Shown here: positions 26,925 to 35,196 of the stretch, piece after piece | Position numbering within the stretch: the stretch's first letter is position 1 | Layout: every line of letters starts with the position of its first letter | Source of the DNA: a virus | Strand: one strand, 5' to 3' | IMG/VR virus record: IMGVR_UViG_3300020175_001039 | Coordinates: 1-64,000 of that record | Length of the DNA: 64,000 nt | Notes under the pieces: model-generated | Seen by the model: only the letters and a program-made list of their open reading frames with translations | The model's database searches: none | Told to the model about the DNA's origin: nothing | Made by a program: the position numbers and the translations under genes

Positions 26925-27509
26925 TCAATGTTCCTTGCAGTTGGGCAACATATTTTGTACTGTTTTGATATTTTCTTCTGTTATGAAAACGCTCATTAAT
27001 ATATGATAAATTCCATCTACCATAGCAAAACTGCCATGTTGCTTGCGAGTATTTAGTATATAGGCTTTTGCAGGTTTAAAATGATGTAACTCAGTATTAT
27101 AGACAAAATTCCATTGGTGTACATCTGTTTTATTGAGTGGAATAAAAATTCTCATTTGGGGGCGCATTTTGTGAGCATCGCGGTGCATACCAAAAAAGCT
27201 ACCAGCTTGTAACTCAACTGCCCGACATCTTGCTAACTTTTCCCACTTAGAGAAAAAAGGAACCAATCCAGTGCATGAATTTAAATTTTGATTGGGTACT
27301 TGATATGCGTCATGCTTTTTTTCATGTTCCAAGTCAAGTCCACTTGGTGGCCCAGTTAGATTAAGTCCTGACTTTCCGTTAGGTCCTTGTTCCCATTTTA
27401 GATTTTTTAAATCTGATATGATACCATTTGCATCAAACTCCCAATCAAGTTCAATAATGTCCCCATAACTATTCAGTAGGGTCAGTAGTTGTATCTCTGT
27501 ATCGTTCAT
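26925..27509 (-). CDS. Asp/Asn hydroxylase-like 2OG-Fe(II) oxygenase
   Basis: 194 residues. Iron site HRD in GSFFGMHRDAHKMRP, then RIFIPLNKTD, and a distal His in RKQHGSFAMVDGIYHIL. The position where the family has Arg after the distal His is His/Ile here, so 2-oxoglutarate binding may differ. AGGAAAA precedes the ATG. It starts one base after the halogenase region on the coding strand and overlaps the small gene upstream by 41 bases. Confidence 0.72.
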   Translation of the reverse strand: MNDTEIQLLTLLNSYGDIIELDWEFDANGIISDLKNLKWEQGPNGKSGLNLTGPPSGLDLEHEKKHDAYQVPNQNLNSCTGLVPFFSKWEKLARCRAVELQAGSFFGMHRDAHKMRPQMRIFIPLNKTDVHQWNFVYNTELHHFKPAKAYILNTRKQHGSFAMVDGIYHILMSVFITEENIKTVQNMLPNCKEH

Positions 27510-27756
27510 TTTTTGAATTTTTCCTAAGTGTGTCCATCTCTTTGATATGCTGAATACGCATAATTTGATGATACATCTTAATCACACCTTTTGGTGCGTC
27601 TGCCTTCCATATCCATGGCAACAGTCCATGTATTAGGCTCATTAAGGCGATCTTTATTAATGCCCAACTATTTTTGATGCTGTGCCAGAGATGATACCAG
27701 TATCCCCAACCAGTTTCTACTTGTAAATGATGCCTGGCTTCACGAAACCATTTCAT
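27469..27756 (-). CDS. Small membrane-associated protein, DUF6356-like
   Basis: 95 residues from the ATG at 27756 (ATGA overlap with the methyltransferase stop). The motif order FxEARxHLxxETGxGYWxHLxxSIxNS...HGLLPWIW...MYHQIM fits my recollection of the DUF6356 family of small bacterial membrane proteins. One hydrophobic segment (ALIKIALMSLIHGLLPWIW) lies in the middle; the tail is charged. Function unknown. Confidence 0.55.
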   Translation of the reverse strand: MKWFREARHHLQVETGWGYWYHLWHSIKNSWALIKIALMSLIHGLLPWIWKADAPKGVIKMYHQIMRIQHIKEMDTLRKNSKNERYRDTTTDPTE

Positions 27757-28373
27757 TTGTGTTTCCAATACCAGACTGCTAAATTAATTTTTCTATCATG
27801 ATCAGGTGATCCATGATTGCCGTTGATTCTCTTGGCGCCACCTGCTGCTGTTTCCACTACAGGTTCACGATATAATTCTACTTTGTCTGAAAAAATCTCA
27901 GTCGCAGTGTATATATCTTCAACTTTCCAACCATATTGCACAAAGCCCTTCTTGAGATTAAGTTCAGTATGGTCATTCAGTCTTGCTCGGCATACAATAT
28001 ACCCGCCGGGCTTGCACCAGTCAATGCATATTTCCAGTTGATTAAGAACATTATCCCAATCGCCAAAGTTGATACTGCCTAATGCCATAACAATGTCTGC
28101 ACAGTTGTCTTGAAATATTCCAGCATCTTTAACTTCTTCAGCTGCCATGTTTAGATCTGCTTCTGGATAGTTTGCAGCATCCATGCCAATAAGATTATTA
28201 ACATGTTCCTTGTAGGGATTGGTGCCACATCCTATATCCAGAATCAGATCTGCTTCTTGTTCCTGAAGCCATGGTATAAGAGAGTAACTGCTTTCACTGT
28301 GAGTTTTCCATCTATCTCTAGAATAGTTAGCACTGTTAAAGTGATTTCTGACTTGCTTGATTGTCTCAGTCAT
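27753..28373 (-). CDS. Class I SAM-dependent methyltransferase-like protein
   Basis: 206 residues from the ATG at 28373 (eight-base overlap with the upstream stop; earlier starts overlap over 50 bases). LILDIGCGTNPYKEHV is the SAM-binding loop, IGMDAANYPEADL the acidic strand and WCKPGGYIVCRARL a later strand; the same layout occurs at 20518-21222 (GCGMNIWKDSI, IGFDRFPGGDF, LKPGGIAVMRVR). Acceptor unknown. Confidence 0.75.
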   Translation of the reverse strand: MTETIKQVRNHFNSANYSRDRWKTHSESSYSLIPWLQEQEADLILDIGCGTNPYKEHVNNLIGMDAANYPEADLNMAAEEVKDAGIFQDNCADIVMALGSINFGDWDNVLNQLEICIDWCKPGGYIVCRARLNDHTELNLKKGFVQYGWKVEDIYTATEIFSDKVELYREPVVETAAGGAKRINGNHGSPDHDRKINLAVWYWKHK

Positions 28374-28662
28374 CTTTAAATAATGTATCCAAAATTGCAT
28401 TGACATTTTTTGTAACATCATTTTTAATCAGATCATAATCTAATTGAATAGCAATATCAATCACATCTTCCCTTGCTAATTTGGAAATTAAATCTTCTTG
28501 ACTATCAGTACCTAAGAATGCAAGATCTTCACTGTGAAGTTCTACCTCACTGCCATCCATTAGTACTAGAATAACGCTTTTGACATAATCAAAAGGAATA
28601 GTCTCGAGACTTACTTCGTCAAAGATCCTATCAAAAGATCTGTCCTTGCGTTCAATAGCCAT
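28366..28662 (-). CDS. Small hypothetical protein (98 aa)
   Basis: Acidic protein with two parts: an N-terminal beta-rich stretch (SVILVLMDGSEVELHSEDL) and a C-terminal helical stretch (DVIDIAIQLDYDLIKNDV). It resembles small conserved proteins of T4-like cyanophages in character, but I do not recognise a family. It separates the biosynthetic region from the phage small-gene region. Confidence 0.65.
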   Translation of the reverse strand: MAIERKDRSFDRIFDEVSLETIPFDYVKSVILVLMDGSEVELHSEDLAFLGTDSQEDLISKLAREDVIDIAIQLDYDLIKNDVTKNVNAILDTLFKDD

Positions 28663-28675
28663 TTTTAATCACTTT

Positions 28676-29248
28676 TCATGCAGTCTGTTTGACTGACTTT
28701 TTTCTGCCAGGCTTCAATTCTGGAGCCATATCATATGCTTGCGCTTTAAGAGCCTTTGCTTCTTCTTCGAATGTTTTGGCCTGTGCTAGCATAGTTTTTG
28801 CGATATCAGCTTCATTCATTGTATTTTCTGCTGGTGCCGATTGAGATGCCATTGTAATTTGATCAGTTGGAGGTGCTACTACATCCTCGCCTGATTGCTC
28901 ACGAATGATTGCATTTAATTCATCTAAACGAATTTTTACTTCAGCATTAGGAGTCATTGATATATTTTTGGTTTGTTGCTTTTGCAAGATACCACGTGAA
29001 TGTAATGTATTCAACATATTTGTACCATCACTAAGTGCTTGGCGTGCTGCATACTCATAAAAGTTTGCACTAGCCTGGGCACCCGGGCTGTCAACTGCGT
29101 TAATGATATCATCATGCATCCAGTCTGGCAGGCTATCAGTGTCTACTACCAAGCAATTTTGCGGTTCATCAGGCACTTCACGAAATACTACTACACAACG
29201 TTTTTGTGTATTAATAATCTGTCCCACATGTTTTGTATTTTTAGCCAT
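28676..29248 (-). CDS. Conserved T4-like phage hypothetical protein (190 aa)
   Basis: Very strong ribosome site (GAGGAGGAG) before the ATG. The opening, VVVFREVPDEPQNCLVVDT followed by LPDWMHD, is similar to a protein I recall from T4-like cyanophages, of unknown function. The middle has an alpha-helical DGTNMLNTLHSRG segment; the last 50 residues are Ala/Glu/Lys-rich and probably coiled coil or disordered, ending in a basic tail GRKKSVK. The next gene starts one base away. Confidence 0.65.
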   Translation of the reverse strand: MAKNTKHVGQIINTQKRCVVVFREVPDEPQNCLVVDTDSLPDWMHDDIINAVDSPGAQASANFYEYAARQALSDGTNMLNTLHSRGILQKQQTKNISMTPNAEVKIRLDELNAIIREQSGEDVVAPPTDQITMASQSAPAENTMNEADIAKTMLAQAKTFEEEAKALKAQAYDMAPELKPGRKKSVKQTA

Positions 29249-29458
29249 TTACTCCTCCTCGGATGTGGTCGTCTCATCTGGTTGTTCTGGCGCAAGTGCT
29301 TTAAGCAAATTAACTAGTTTGTTAAATGCTGTGCCAACAGTTTCAGCTTCAGCGCCTTTAAATGCACCACGTTGTACTGAAAGATCAATGATGTTAGCCA
29401 TCAGTGTCAAGTCTTGCAACGTAAGTTGTGGTACTTCTTGTGTGTTTTGTTCAGTCAT
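29249..29458 (-). CDS. Small conserved phage hypothetical protein (69 aa)
   Basis: Acidic helical protein with the central block LTLQDLTLMANIIDLSVQRG and AFKGAEAETVG, followed by an acidic Thr/Glu-rich tail. It resembles a small protein next to the same neighbour in T4-like cyanophages. Preceded by AGGAGAAAA and by CATAAATA (one mismatch to the T4 late box) within the end of the gene upstream. Confidence 0.6.
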   Translation of the reverse strand: MTEQNTQEVPQLTLQDLTLMANIIDLSVQRGAFKGAEAETVGTAFNKLVNLLKALAPEQPDETTTSEEE

Positions 29459-29489
29459 AATTTTCTCCTATATTAACTGCTATGTTTAT

Positions 29490-29771
29490 TTATGCAGATA
29501 GTTTCTGCGTAAATAGATTTTTTTCAAATGTTTCTAGGTCAGCTTCTAATTCAAACCATACTTGAAAAATTTTATGTGGATCAAGTTTCCTAATATGATA
29601 TAGTCCTTGTATATCTGTAGTTAACTGTTCCCAACTTGGGTCATATGAATCGGCAACTTTTACTATGCGCCGGTTTCTCATCATCTGCAACAGAATTGGA
29701 TCACCTATTAATAAAGACAAGTCAGTTTCACTTAAACTTCCTCTGTTGCTGTACATCTTAATCTTACTCAT
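29490..29771 (-). CDS. Small hypothetical protein (93 aa)
   Basis: Not recognised. Mixed alpha/beta, no membrane segment; block DPSWEQLTTDIQGLYHIRKL in the centre. The start overlaps the VWA/metallopeptidase gene by eight bases, so it is probably co-translated with it. Confidence 0.6.
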   Translation of the reverse strand: MSKIKMYSNRGSLSETDLSLLIGDPILLQMMRNRRIVKVADSYDPSWEQLTTDIQGLYHIRKLDPHKIFQVWFELEADLETFEKNLFTQKLSA

Positions 29772-30933
29772 AATGAATGGTTACTCCCCATGGCGCTTGA
29801 ATACGCTGTTTAGGATCTCCGTGAACAACAAACAATGTATCACAGTAGTCTGGGTTACCCCAAGAGCTCCATGGATATCCGTCAGTAAACATGATTAGTT
29901 GATCTGGCACAATGTCTTCTTGAGCCAAATAACTAAACACTACATCAAAGTCAGTGCCGCCCCCGCCTACCAATTCGTATTCAGATATTGAACGACCATC
30001 ATCACTTGTAAAGTCTTCTGCACCGTATACGTTAGTATCAAACTGCAATACATGAATACGATAGCTTGAATATTGATCCATAATGCCACCAACTTCACTT
30101 AGGAAGTCACGCAACATATCTTGGCTAATACTACCACTGGTATCCAGTGCAACGCAGATATTTAGTTCCTCGTCACGGTTCATACCTGGAAAGATAACAT
30201 CTCCTGAACGCTTGGAGGGACGCATAAAAGTAAAGTCACTTTTAATACTGCTCTCAAGTTGAGTGCGTAGTACGTCCCTCCAGTCCATTTTAGGTGCTAC
30301 CAGCTCATTAATCATACGCTTGATTACTTCTGGCACACCATCACCGGCGGCTTGAGCGGCTTGGATAGTGGCTTGTTTGATCTCGTCAGCAAGTTGCTTG
30401 CGCTCCTCTTCTGACATTTCAATTTTTACACCTTTGCCTTCGCCGTCTTCATCGCCGGGTTCAGCTACTTCCAAATGCACGTCCATGCCCTCGGCATCTT
30501 TTGCATTTTCAAATAGATCGTCATAAATTTCGTAGCTGTTCCAGCCTTTGTATTTCCAGTCCAGGCACATTGAACCACCATCTAGTTTATCACTAGTAAT
30601 TGGCTCCCCGATATTTTGCTCTACAAGAGTCATGTTGATATTAAAGTCTGCGGCGGCATTATACAACCTCGGCAACCGATCACCACGTGCTTCCATGTGA
30701 TCAAACACACAGTGCAATACCTCGTGTCCTACCAAGAAATCCAACATAGGATCAGTAAGGTTATCTACAAATGTACGATTGAACATAAACTTACGGCCAT
30801 CAGTTGCCGCGGTTGGAATGTAATCACTGGCATCTTCAATACGAAGCCGTACAGCTAGTGTACCAAAGAATGGCTTTGTCATTAGTAGTCGAACACGTGA
30901 CTGAGTAATACGTTCTTCAGCTGTCTTTTGCAT
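29764..30933 (-). CDS. VWA-like protein with putative metallopeptidase domain
   Basis: 389 residues. The N-terminal domain has HEVLHCVFDH (HExxH zinc motif, about residue 90) followed by AADFNIN, as in the putative metallopeptidase domain of DUF2201-type proteins. After an acidic linker (about residues 145-165) comes a von Willebrand A domain with the metal site LDTSGSIS and later GGGGTDFD and MFTDGYP. Such proteins pair with MoxR ATPases to remodel or assemble protein complexes; the MoxR gene is two genes upstream. Promoter at 30965-30992 and AAAAGGT ribosome site. Confidence 0.82.
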   Translation of the reverse strand: MQKTAEERITQSRVRLLMTKPFFGTLAVRLRIEDASDYIPTAATDGRKFMFNRTFVDNLTDPMLDFLVGHEVLHCVFDHMEARGDRLPRLYNAAADFNINMTLVEQNIGEPITSDKLDGGSMCLDWKYKGWNSYEIYDDLFENAKDAEGMDVHLEVAEPGDEDGEGKGVKIEMSEEERKQLADEIKQATIQAAQAAGDGVPEVIKRMINELVAPKMDWRDVLRTQLESSIKSDFTFMRPSKRSGDVIFPGMNRDEELNICVALDTSGSISQDMLRDFLSEVGGIMDQYSSYRIHVLQFDTNVYGAEDFTSDDGRSISEYELVGGGGTDFDVVFSYLAQEDIVPDQLIMFTDGYPWSSWGNPDYCDTLFVVHGDPKQRIQAPWGVTIHYE

Positions 30934-30964
30934 AGTGTTTACCTTTTTATCAACTTACCCTGTT

Positions 30965-30992
30965 ATAATAGCACATCTAGAAGCAATGTCAA
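30965..30992 (-). promoter_or_regulatory. Sigma70-type promoter for the VWA gene
   Basis: On the minus strand TTGACA (30987-30992), a 16-base spacer and TATTAT (30965-30970), 32 bases before the VWA gene. The -35 box overlaps the last codon and stop of the gene upstream. Confidence 0.7.
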
Positions 30993-31324
30993 CCATAAAT
31001 TGAAAGTTTAAAGATTAAAGCATCTTCTGGATTTTTAAAATAGAACAAATGACTATCATCTGGATGTGCAAACTTACGATAGTCCCAATCTTGCATGAAT
31101 AAATTTTGTTTACACCACTTAATTGCCTTGTCTAAATTGCCACGCACAGTTATAGTTTCGCATGATTCAGCCCAGGATTTTTTGAACTCATATACATCAC
31201 GTGGAACCCAATCTTTACATTCTAGTCCGTACAACCGAATATTGGTGCGTTCTCTTGGATTATAAAGGGAGAGATCAACAGTCTCTCCCTCCTTTAGTTT
31301 AGGTGTAATATACGAAGCTGACAT
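30989..31324 (-). CDS. Small hypothetical protein (111 aa)
   Basis: Not recognised. Contains WVPRDVYEFKKSW and IKWCKQNLFMQDWDYRKF blocks and ends FKNPEDALIFKLSIYG, a pattern seen in phage proteins that end with a residue-by-residue coordinate-like FxNxEDAxxFKL repeat. Start overlaps the MoxR stop (TAATG), placing it between MoxR and VWA genes. Confidence 0.6.
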   Translation of the reverse strand: MSASYITPKLKEGETVDLSLYNPRERTNIRLYGLECKDWVPRDVYEFKKSWAESCETITVRGNLDKAIKWCKQNLFMQDWDYRKFAHPDDSHLFYFKNPEDALIFKLSIYG

Positions 31325-32442
31325 TATGCATCCAACACAAGACGACCGTAACGCTCGAAATATTCATTAAAACGTTCAATTTTGTCTTGCTTTGGTACTA
31401 ACTTGTATTGTTGCATAGCAATACGTGATGCCATGATAACCATCTCAGTCTCAAAGTTATCCATCATAAAGCCAATAAAGTTACTGAAGCTCTTGTGGTA
31501 AAGTGCCATTTGCTTGCTATCAGCACCTGCTTTTTCTCCAGCAATGTGGCGGTCCCGCAATACATAACATAGGCTGGTAGCCAATGCATACTTGGCACTG
31601 ATTTCAGTGCTTTCCATTTTTTTAACTTTGGCATCTAGTACATCTTCTGGAATAGGAAGGTCACCTGCAATTTTTTTGTGTGCCATAAATTTAACAGCCG
31701 TGCCTTCTCCTACACAACCTGCAACCATATCAGTCTGTAAGCTATCGCTAAGGTCATCTGCATCCTGTACTAGCTCTGAAACAAATGTCCACGAGCGAGG
31801 TGTAGCAAAACCACGTGAGCTGGATTGTGGATCAAAGTTATAAAGATCGCCTTTAGCAAATGAAAGGTAACCAACAACATCTGCATCCATGCCGTTGTTA
31901 ACAGCCCAATTCAACCAATCACCAAAATCAACACGTAGTTCAAAGTGAACAAAACGATTCTCAAGTGGCTTAGGCATGCGGTATGTAACACCTTTGTCTG
32001 TCTCACGGTTACCTGCTGCAATAATAACAACGTTGTCTGGCAATACATATTGTCCAATACGACGGTTAAGAATAAGCTGATAGCCAGCAGCCTGTACACT
32101 TGGTGCGGCGCTGTTCATTTCGTCTAGGAACATAATAACAGTATCATACTGATCTGCTTCAGCCTGTGTTGGCAAATCTGCAGGCGGCAACCAAACCATT
32201 TCACGTGTTACCATATCTGGTGCAGGATATCCACGCAAGTCTGTAGGCTCAAACAATGCAAGCCGCATGTCAATTACTTTGGTATTGCCTAGTACGCCAC
32301 TGTCACCAATACCTTGCACTAGTTCTGATTTACCAATGCCCGGAGGACCCCACAAAAATACAGGGCGTTTTTTCTTAAATGCACGAGTAATAAGCTGCGT
32401 GGCTTCGGAAATTTTTACGGTGCGTGTATCTGTTATTTGCAT
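31324..32442 (-). CDS. MoxR-family AAA+ ATPase
   Basis: 372 residues. Walker A PVFLWGPPGIGKSELVQ (about residues 28-44), Walker B VIMFLDEMNSA, sensor VIIAAGN and an arginine-finger-like ENRFVHFEL, followed by a C-terminal helical region. MoxR ATPases act as chaperones with VWA proteins; the VWA/metallopeptidase gene lies downstream in the same transcript with one small gene between. In phages the pair could remodel a host complex or assist assembly; substrate unknown. A promoter/terminator cassette precedes it. Confidence 0.85.
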   Translation of the reverse strand: MQITDTRTVKISEATQLITRAFKKKRPVFLWGPPGIGKSELVQGIGDSGVLGNTKVIDMRLALFEPTDLRGYPAPDMVTREMVWLPPADLPTQAEADQYDTVIMFLDEMNSAAPSVQAAGYQLILNRRIGQYVLPDNVVIIAAGNRETDKGVTYRMPKPLENRFVHFELRVDFGDWLNWAVNNGMDADVVGYLSFAKGDLYNFDPQSSSRGFATPRSWTFVSELVQDADDLSDSLQTDMVAGCVGEGTAVKFMAHKKIAGDLPIPEDVLDAKVKKMESTEISAKYALATSLCYVLRDRHIAGEKAGADSKQMALYHKSFSNFIGFMMDNFETEMVIMASRIAMQQYKLVPKQDKIERFNEYFERYGRLVLDA

Positions 32443-32474
32443 CTTGCTAGTCCTTCTTTTTTAGCTATACCGTC

Positions 32475-32503
32475 ATACTATATTATTATTGTTATACAGT
32501 CAA
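32475..32503 (-). promoter_or_regulatory. Early-type promoter for MoxR, abutting a terminator
   Basis: On the minus strand TTGACT (32498-32503), 17-base spacer and TAGTAT (32475-32480). The -35 box begins where the T-run of the stem-loop ends, giving a compact stop-and-restart cassette like that at 51844-51903. Confidence 0.65.
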
Positions 32504-32529
32504 GAAAAAAGCGAACCTAAGTTCGCTTT
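32503..32529 (-). terminator. Stem-loop terminator of a promoter/stem-loop cassette
   Basis: Minus strand: AAAGCGAAC, four-base loop, GTTCGCTTT, then continuous T and CTTGAC. Nine-base perfect stem with U-tract, 12 bases after the stop of the gene at 32542. The stem is the same as at 51877-51903. Confidence 0.82.
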
Positions 32530-32541
32530 GATATCAATGGG

Positions 32542-32898
32542 TTAGGATTTTTTTTGACAATTTTTAATTAGATCTCTTGCCATTGTTAGATCAGAATCTT
32601 CATCTACTATTTGATCAACAATGTCCAATGCCATCATTTCTATTTGTACTTCCTCTTCCATCTCTTGACTAAGTTTATCAATTTCTTCAGATATCCATTT
32701 GTCCAATGCTTCCATGTCTCCATCAACCATGTTGAGAAGTTTGTCAGCAAAGTCATCCTTTTGGGTGTCTGTAAGAGGCTTGAACGGCCATTGTTGTCCA
32801 CTTGCCATGCGATTGTATTCCCATCCATTTTTAAACCCATAATAGGGCTGTGTAAAATTAAAACTAATAGACCAATTGTCTGGTTTATCAGTACTCAT
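32542..32898 (-). CDS. Small acidic hypothetical protein (118 aa)
   Basis: Not recognised. N-terminal aromatic block ISFNFTQPYYGFKNGWEY, then a long acidic helix region (EEIDKLSQEMEEEVQIEMM) and a final basic Cys-containing end. It ends just before the terminator, so it is the last gene of the transcript that starts near 33519. Overlaps the next gene upstream by 11 bases. Confidence 0.62.
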   Translation of the reverse strand: MSTDKPDNWSISFNFTQPYYGFKNGWEYNRMASGQQWPFKPLTDTQKDDFADKLLNMVDGDMEALDKWISEEIDKLSQEMEEEVQIEMMALDIVDQIVDEDSDLTMARDLIKNCQKKS

Positions 32899-33070
32899 CG
32901 ATCAAGAACTCTTCTTCCATATCGTCCTCAAATTGCTGTAACATTTGTCGTTTTTCCAGCAATAACTTTTCCAGATTCCAAACTGCTGCATATTTTTCAT
33001 CACTTGCGCCTTCGTTAAAAGCAACCAGTGCTGATTCTAAAACAACGATATCGTTAACTACGTCTTGCAT
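32888..33070 (-). CDS. Small hypothetical protein (60 aa)
   Basis: Start at the ATG of 33070, which follows AGGAGAAG and overlaps the upstream stop (TAATG). Single helical, acidic protein with ALVAFNEGASDEKYAAVWNLEKLLLEKRQML, probably a short coiled coil. Function unknown. Confidence 0.6.
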   Translation of the reverse strand: MQDVVNDIVVLESALVAFNEGASDEKYAAVWNLEKLLLEKRQMLQQFEDDMEEEFLIDEY

Positions 33071-33276
33071 TATTCTTCTCCTACGAAGTTTGTTTCGATT
33101 GATTTGATATGTTTGCATTTCTTAAATGCTGGACAATCACACGTAAAGCCGTTGTCTAACATCTTTATAGTATACTGTCTATTATTACTTCCGTCAACAG
33201 TCCATTGGGTATCTACTGCCCAATGTTTACGGGTATTAATCAGTTCTGACGGAAATATTTTCGGTCCGTACTTCAT
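33070..33276 (-). CDS. Small SWIM-type zinc-finger-like protein (68 aa)
   Basis: The C-terminal half reads FTCDCPAFKKCKHI, a CxC...CxH arrangement typical of the SWIM zinc finger. The N-terminal half is a small beta-rich segment. SWIM domains bind DNA or proteins. The stop forms TAATG with the next gene. Confidence 0.7.
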   Translation of the reverse strand: MKYGPKIFPSELINTRKHWAVDTQWTVDGSNNRQYTIKMLDNGFTCDCPAFKKCKHIKSIETNFVGEE

Positions 33277-33279
33277 GAT

Positions 33280-33519
33280 TTATTCCTGGATTTGTGGATA
33301 TTTTTTAGCAATAGCTTGAATAAATCGACGTTGCTCTGGAGTGATTTCATTTAATCGGGTGCCGAAAGGAGCGCCTACTGTTGTGAGCATATTGCCTATT
33401 ACTGCCATTTTATTGGATAGTGCATCGTCCTTTTCAACTGCGGCGAGGTCCATAATCTTACGTCCCATATTGCCAAGTTTGCGTTGTGATTCTGTAACCT
33501 CAAAAAATTGCACATTCAT
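33280..33519 (-). CDS. Small hypothetical protein (79 aa)
   Basis: Helical, with NMGRKIMDLAAVEKDD and ITPEQRRFIQAIAKKYPQ. First gene of the transcript from the promoter at 33558-33586; ribosome site CCGGAG before the ATG. No family recognised. Confidence 0.6.
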   Translation of the reverse strand: MNVQFFEVTESQRKLGNMGRKIMDLAAVEKDDALSNKMAVIGNMLTTVGAPFGTRLNEITPEQRRFIQAIAKKYPQIQE

Positions 33520-33557
33520 GTAATAAAACTCCGGTTGTTTATTTAACTTACTATACC

Positions 33558-33586
33558 AATATACAGTAAGATGTCTTACTTGTCAA
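33558..33586 (-). promoter_or_regulatory. Promoter with an operator-like palindrome in the spacer
   Basis: Minus strand TTGACA (33581-33586), 17-base spacer, TATATT (33558-33563). The spacer is almost entirely the perfect inverted repeat AGTAAGA-CA-TCTTACT (33565-33580, 7-2-7). A repressor or activator could bind there. The -35 box lies inside the last codons of the radical-SAM gene upstream. Confidence 0.7.
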
Positions 33587-34889
33587 CACTTTTTTCATCT
33601 TTTTTTGATAAAAAATTATACATTTTTGGACACAACGATACGATACTCATGTTGTATATTTTATCCAGTTGTTTAAAATAGTCGTATGTTTTTTCAGGCA
33701 ACTCAGCATAATCGTCACCTCTTGATAAAAACTCAACCACACGTTCAACTTGCTTAACTGCCATAGTTGCTTTGCGTTTGTGTTTGTACTTTGAAATTAT
33801 CTGCAAACTCTTGCTTAGATCCACAAGGGCTTTTGTTTTTAATGCTTCGGGCATATACACTGCGCTTAATGGATGTGGAGGGTCAACAAATGCAACATGC
33901 ATGTCGAGATCATTTTCAACAATATATTCTACTACGCCCAACCAATCTAACATAGTAATAAAGTTAACAGTAATAGTTGCTTTAACTGTGATATTTTCTA
34001 CATTATTTTGTAAATCTATAATATTCTCATGCATCAAGTCCCAATCTGACCCATAACGAAAATATCCATAAAATTTCTTGCTGGTGTCGATACTGGCAAA
34101 TACCCTAAGGCTTTTAAATTTGTTCCATTCATCATAAAATTTATCATAGAGCTTGTGCTGTAAGTTTGTGTGATACCGCAAATCAATATTTTCTTTACGT
34201 TTAATCTTTGTGAGCCATTTTAAGTGCTTTTTATCCATCAGCGGTTCTCCGCCAGTAAAGTGTACACTTTTTAAATTGTCAGCCAAATCGTAAAACTCAT
34301 CCAGTGAATCTGGACAATTAATGAAATTGTCAATATATTTGATAGTTAAATTATCCGCTGTGGCACTTTCTGGCAAATATAATACTTCTGACATTTCTGG
34401 TACCATGTCAGGATTATGCCTAAGTAAACTCATCCAGCCGGTGCTGCTTTCAGGACTGCAATGTGCGCATGCTAAATTACAAACTCCGTGAGGACGTATT
34501 TCCATTGTGCTGATGTTTGATGGATAGCTCTGTGTTGGATCTTGTTTTATCTTTTCAACCACAGTGGCCAATTCTTGTTCTTCAACAATATTTTCCATAT
34601 AGTGCTTGTTAAATTCTTGCCTAGTACTAGTTACACCATCTGTTTCACGTGCATGGCACTGTCTGCAATTAGCATGTTCTTGTCCATTCCACAAGGCATT
34701 GCGCAACTCTTGCATATTTTGATTGTTGTATTCAGTTAATAGATTTTCGTTAGATCTCTTCCAACGTCCCATTTGCTCTTTGCTGCGATAACATGGCCTA
34801 AAAGAACCGCTTTGATCCAAGTCAAGATTAACATATGGTGCAAAACAAAAACTGTCTGGCAGTCCAAGTTTTTTTAGTTTATTTGCCAT
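33576..34889 (-). CDS. Twitch/SPASM-like radical-SAM protein outside the main cluster
   Basis: 437 residues. N-terminal module: Cys15 (SFCFAPY), Cys33-Tyr34 (FRPCY, the second Cys of the usual pair is Tyr) and Cys75/Cys78 (NCRQC). Radical-SAM cysteines 137, 141 and 144 (VCNLACAHC) followed by SPESSTGW, and FTGGEPL. It is most like the gene at 18313-19743. Located 5 kb from the main cluster among T4-type small genes. Basic C-terminus (KKDEKSVDK). Substrate unknown. Confidence 0.87.
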   Translation of the reverse strand: MANKLKKLGLPDSFCFAPYVNLDLDQSGSFRPCYRSKEQMGRWKRSNENLLTEYNNQNMQELRNALWNGQEHANCRQCHARETDGVTSTRQEFNKHYMENIVEEQELATVVEKIKQDPTQSYPSNISTMEIRPHGVCNLACAHCSPESSTGWMSLLRHNPDMVPEMSEVLYLPESATADNLTIKYIDNFINCPDSLDEFYDLADNLKSVHFTGGEPLMDKKHLKWLTKIKRKENIDLRYHTNLQHKLYDKFYDEWNKFKSLRVFASIDTSKKFYGYFRYGSDWDLMHENIIDLQNNVENITVKATITVNFITMLDWLGVVEYIVENDLDMHVAFVDPPHPLSAVYMPEALKTKALVDLSKSLQIISKYKHKRKATMAVKQVERVVEFLSRGDDYAELPEKTYDYFKQLDKIYNMSIVSLCPKMYNFLSKKDEKSVDK

Positions 34890-35196
34890 CTAGCCATCCT
34901 TGCGCACCGGCCATGCGAGCCATAAATGCATCTCTTTCAGTAAAAAGTATAATTTTCTTTTTGTCCAAGTAATAGGGAAATGTCATTTTGCGCATAAGTG
35001 ATATTATATTACCAGCAGTTTTTGCAGGAGGATCAAATTCCCAATACTCGTATTGCTTCATCAAGACATTAGCACCATGTTTTTTTAAACGCAAGGTGCT
35101 TTTGTTGTGGAATACTTGTGTAATGGTATATTTGTTATCCAATAAGCCCAGTATTTTACTCTGGACTTTTTCCGTCTCTAGTAATTGTTTCTCCAT
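34879..35196 (-). CDS. Small hypothetical protein (105 aa)
   Basis: Basic protein with strand-like QVFHNKSTLRLKKHGANVLMKQYEYWEF and ILFTERDAFMARMAGAQGW. Looks like a small phage-encoded protein with a single alpha/beta domain. It overlaps the gene upstream by 41 bases and the radical-SAM gene downstream by 11. A later start would reduce the first overlap, but none with a clear ribosome site was seen. Confidence 0.55.
   Translation of the reverse strand: MEKQLLETEKVQSKILGLLDNKYTITQVFHNKSTLRLKKHGANVLMKQYEYWEFDPPAKTAGNIISLMRKMTFPYYLDKKKIILFTERDAFMARMAGAQGWLDGK

Noticed and set aside
1-28373. A saxitoxin-type cluster
   Set aside because: Amidinotransferase and sulfotransferase genes fit, but no SxtA-like polyketide synthase or Rieske oxygenases were seen; the resemblance is too general.
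1-28373. A RiPP cluster with precursor peptide
   Set aside because: No short coupled open frame with a leader-core pattern was found between the radical-SAM genes; the precursor could lie outside the window.
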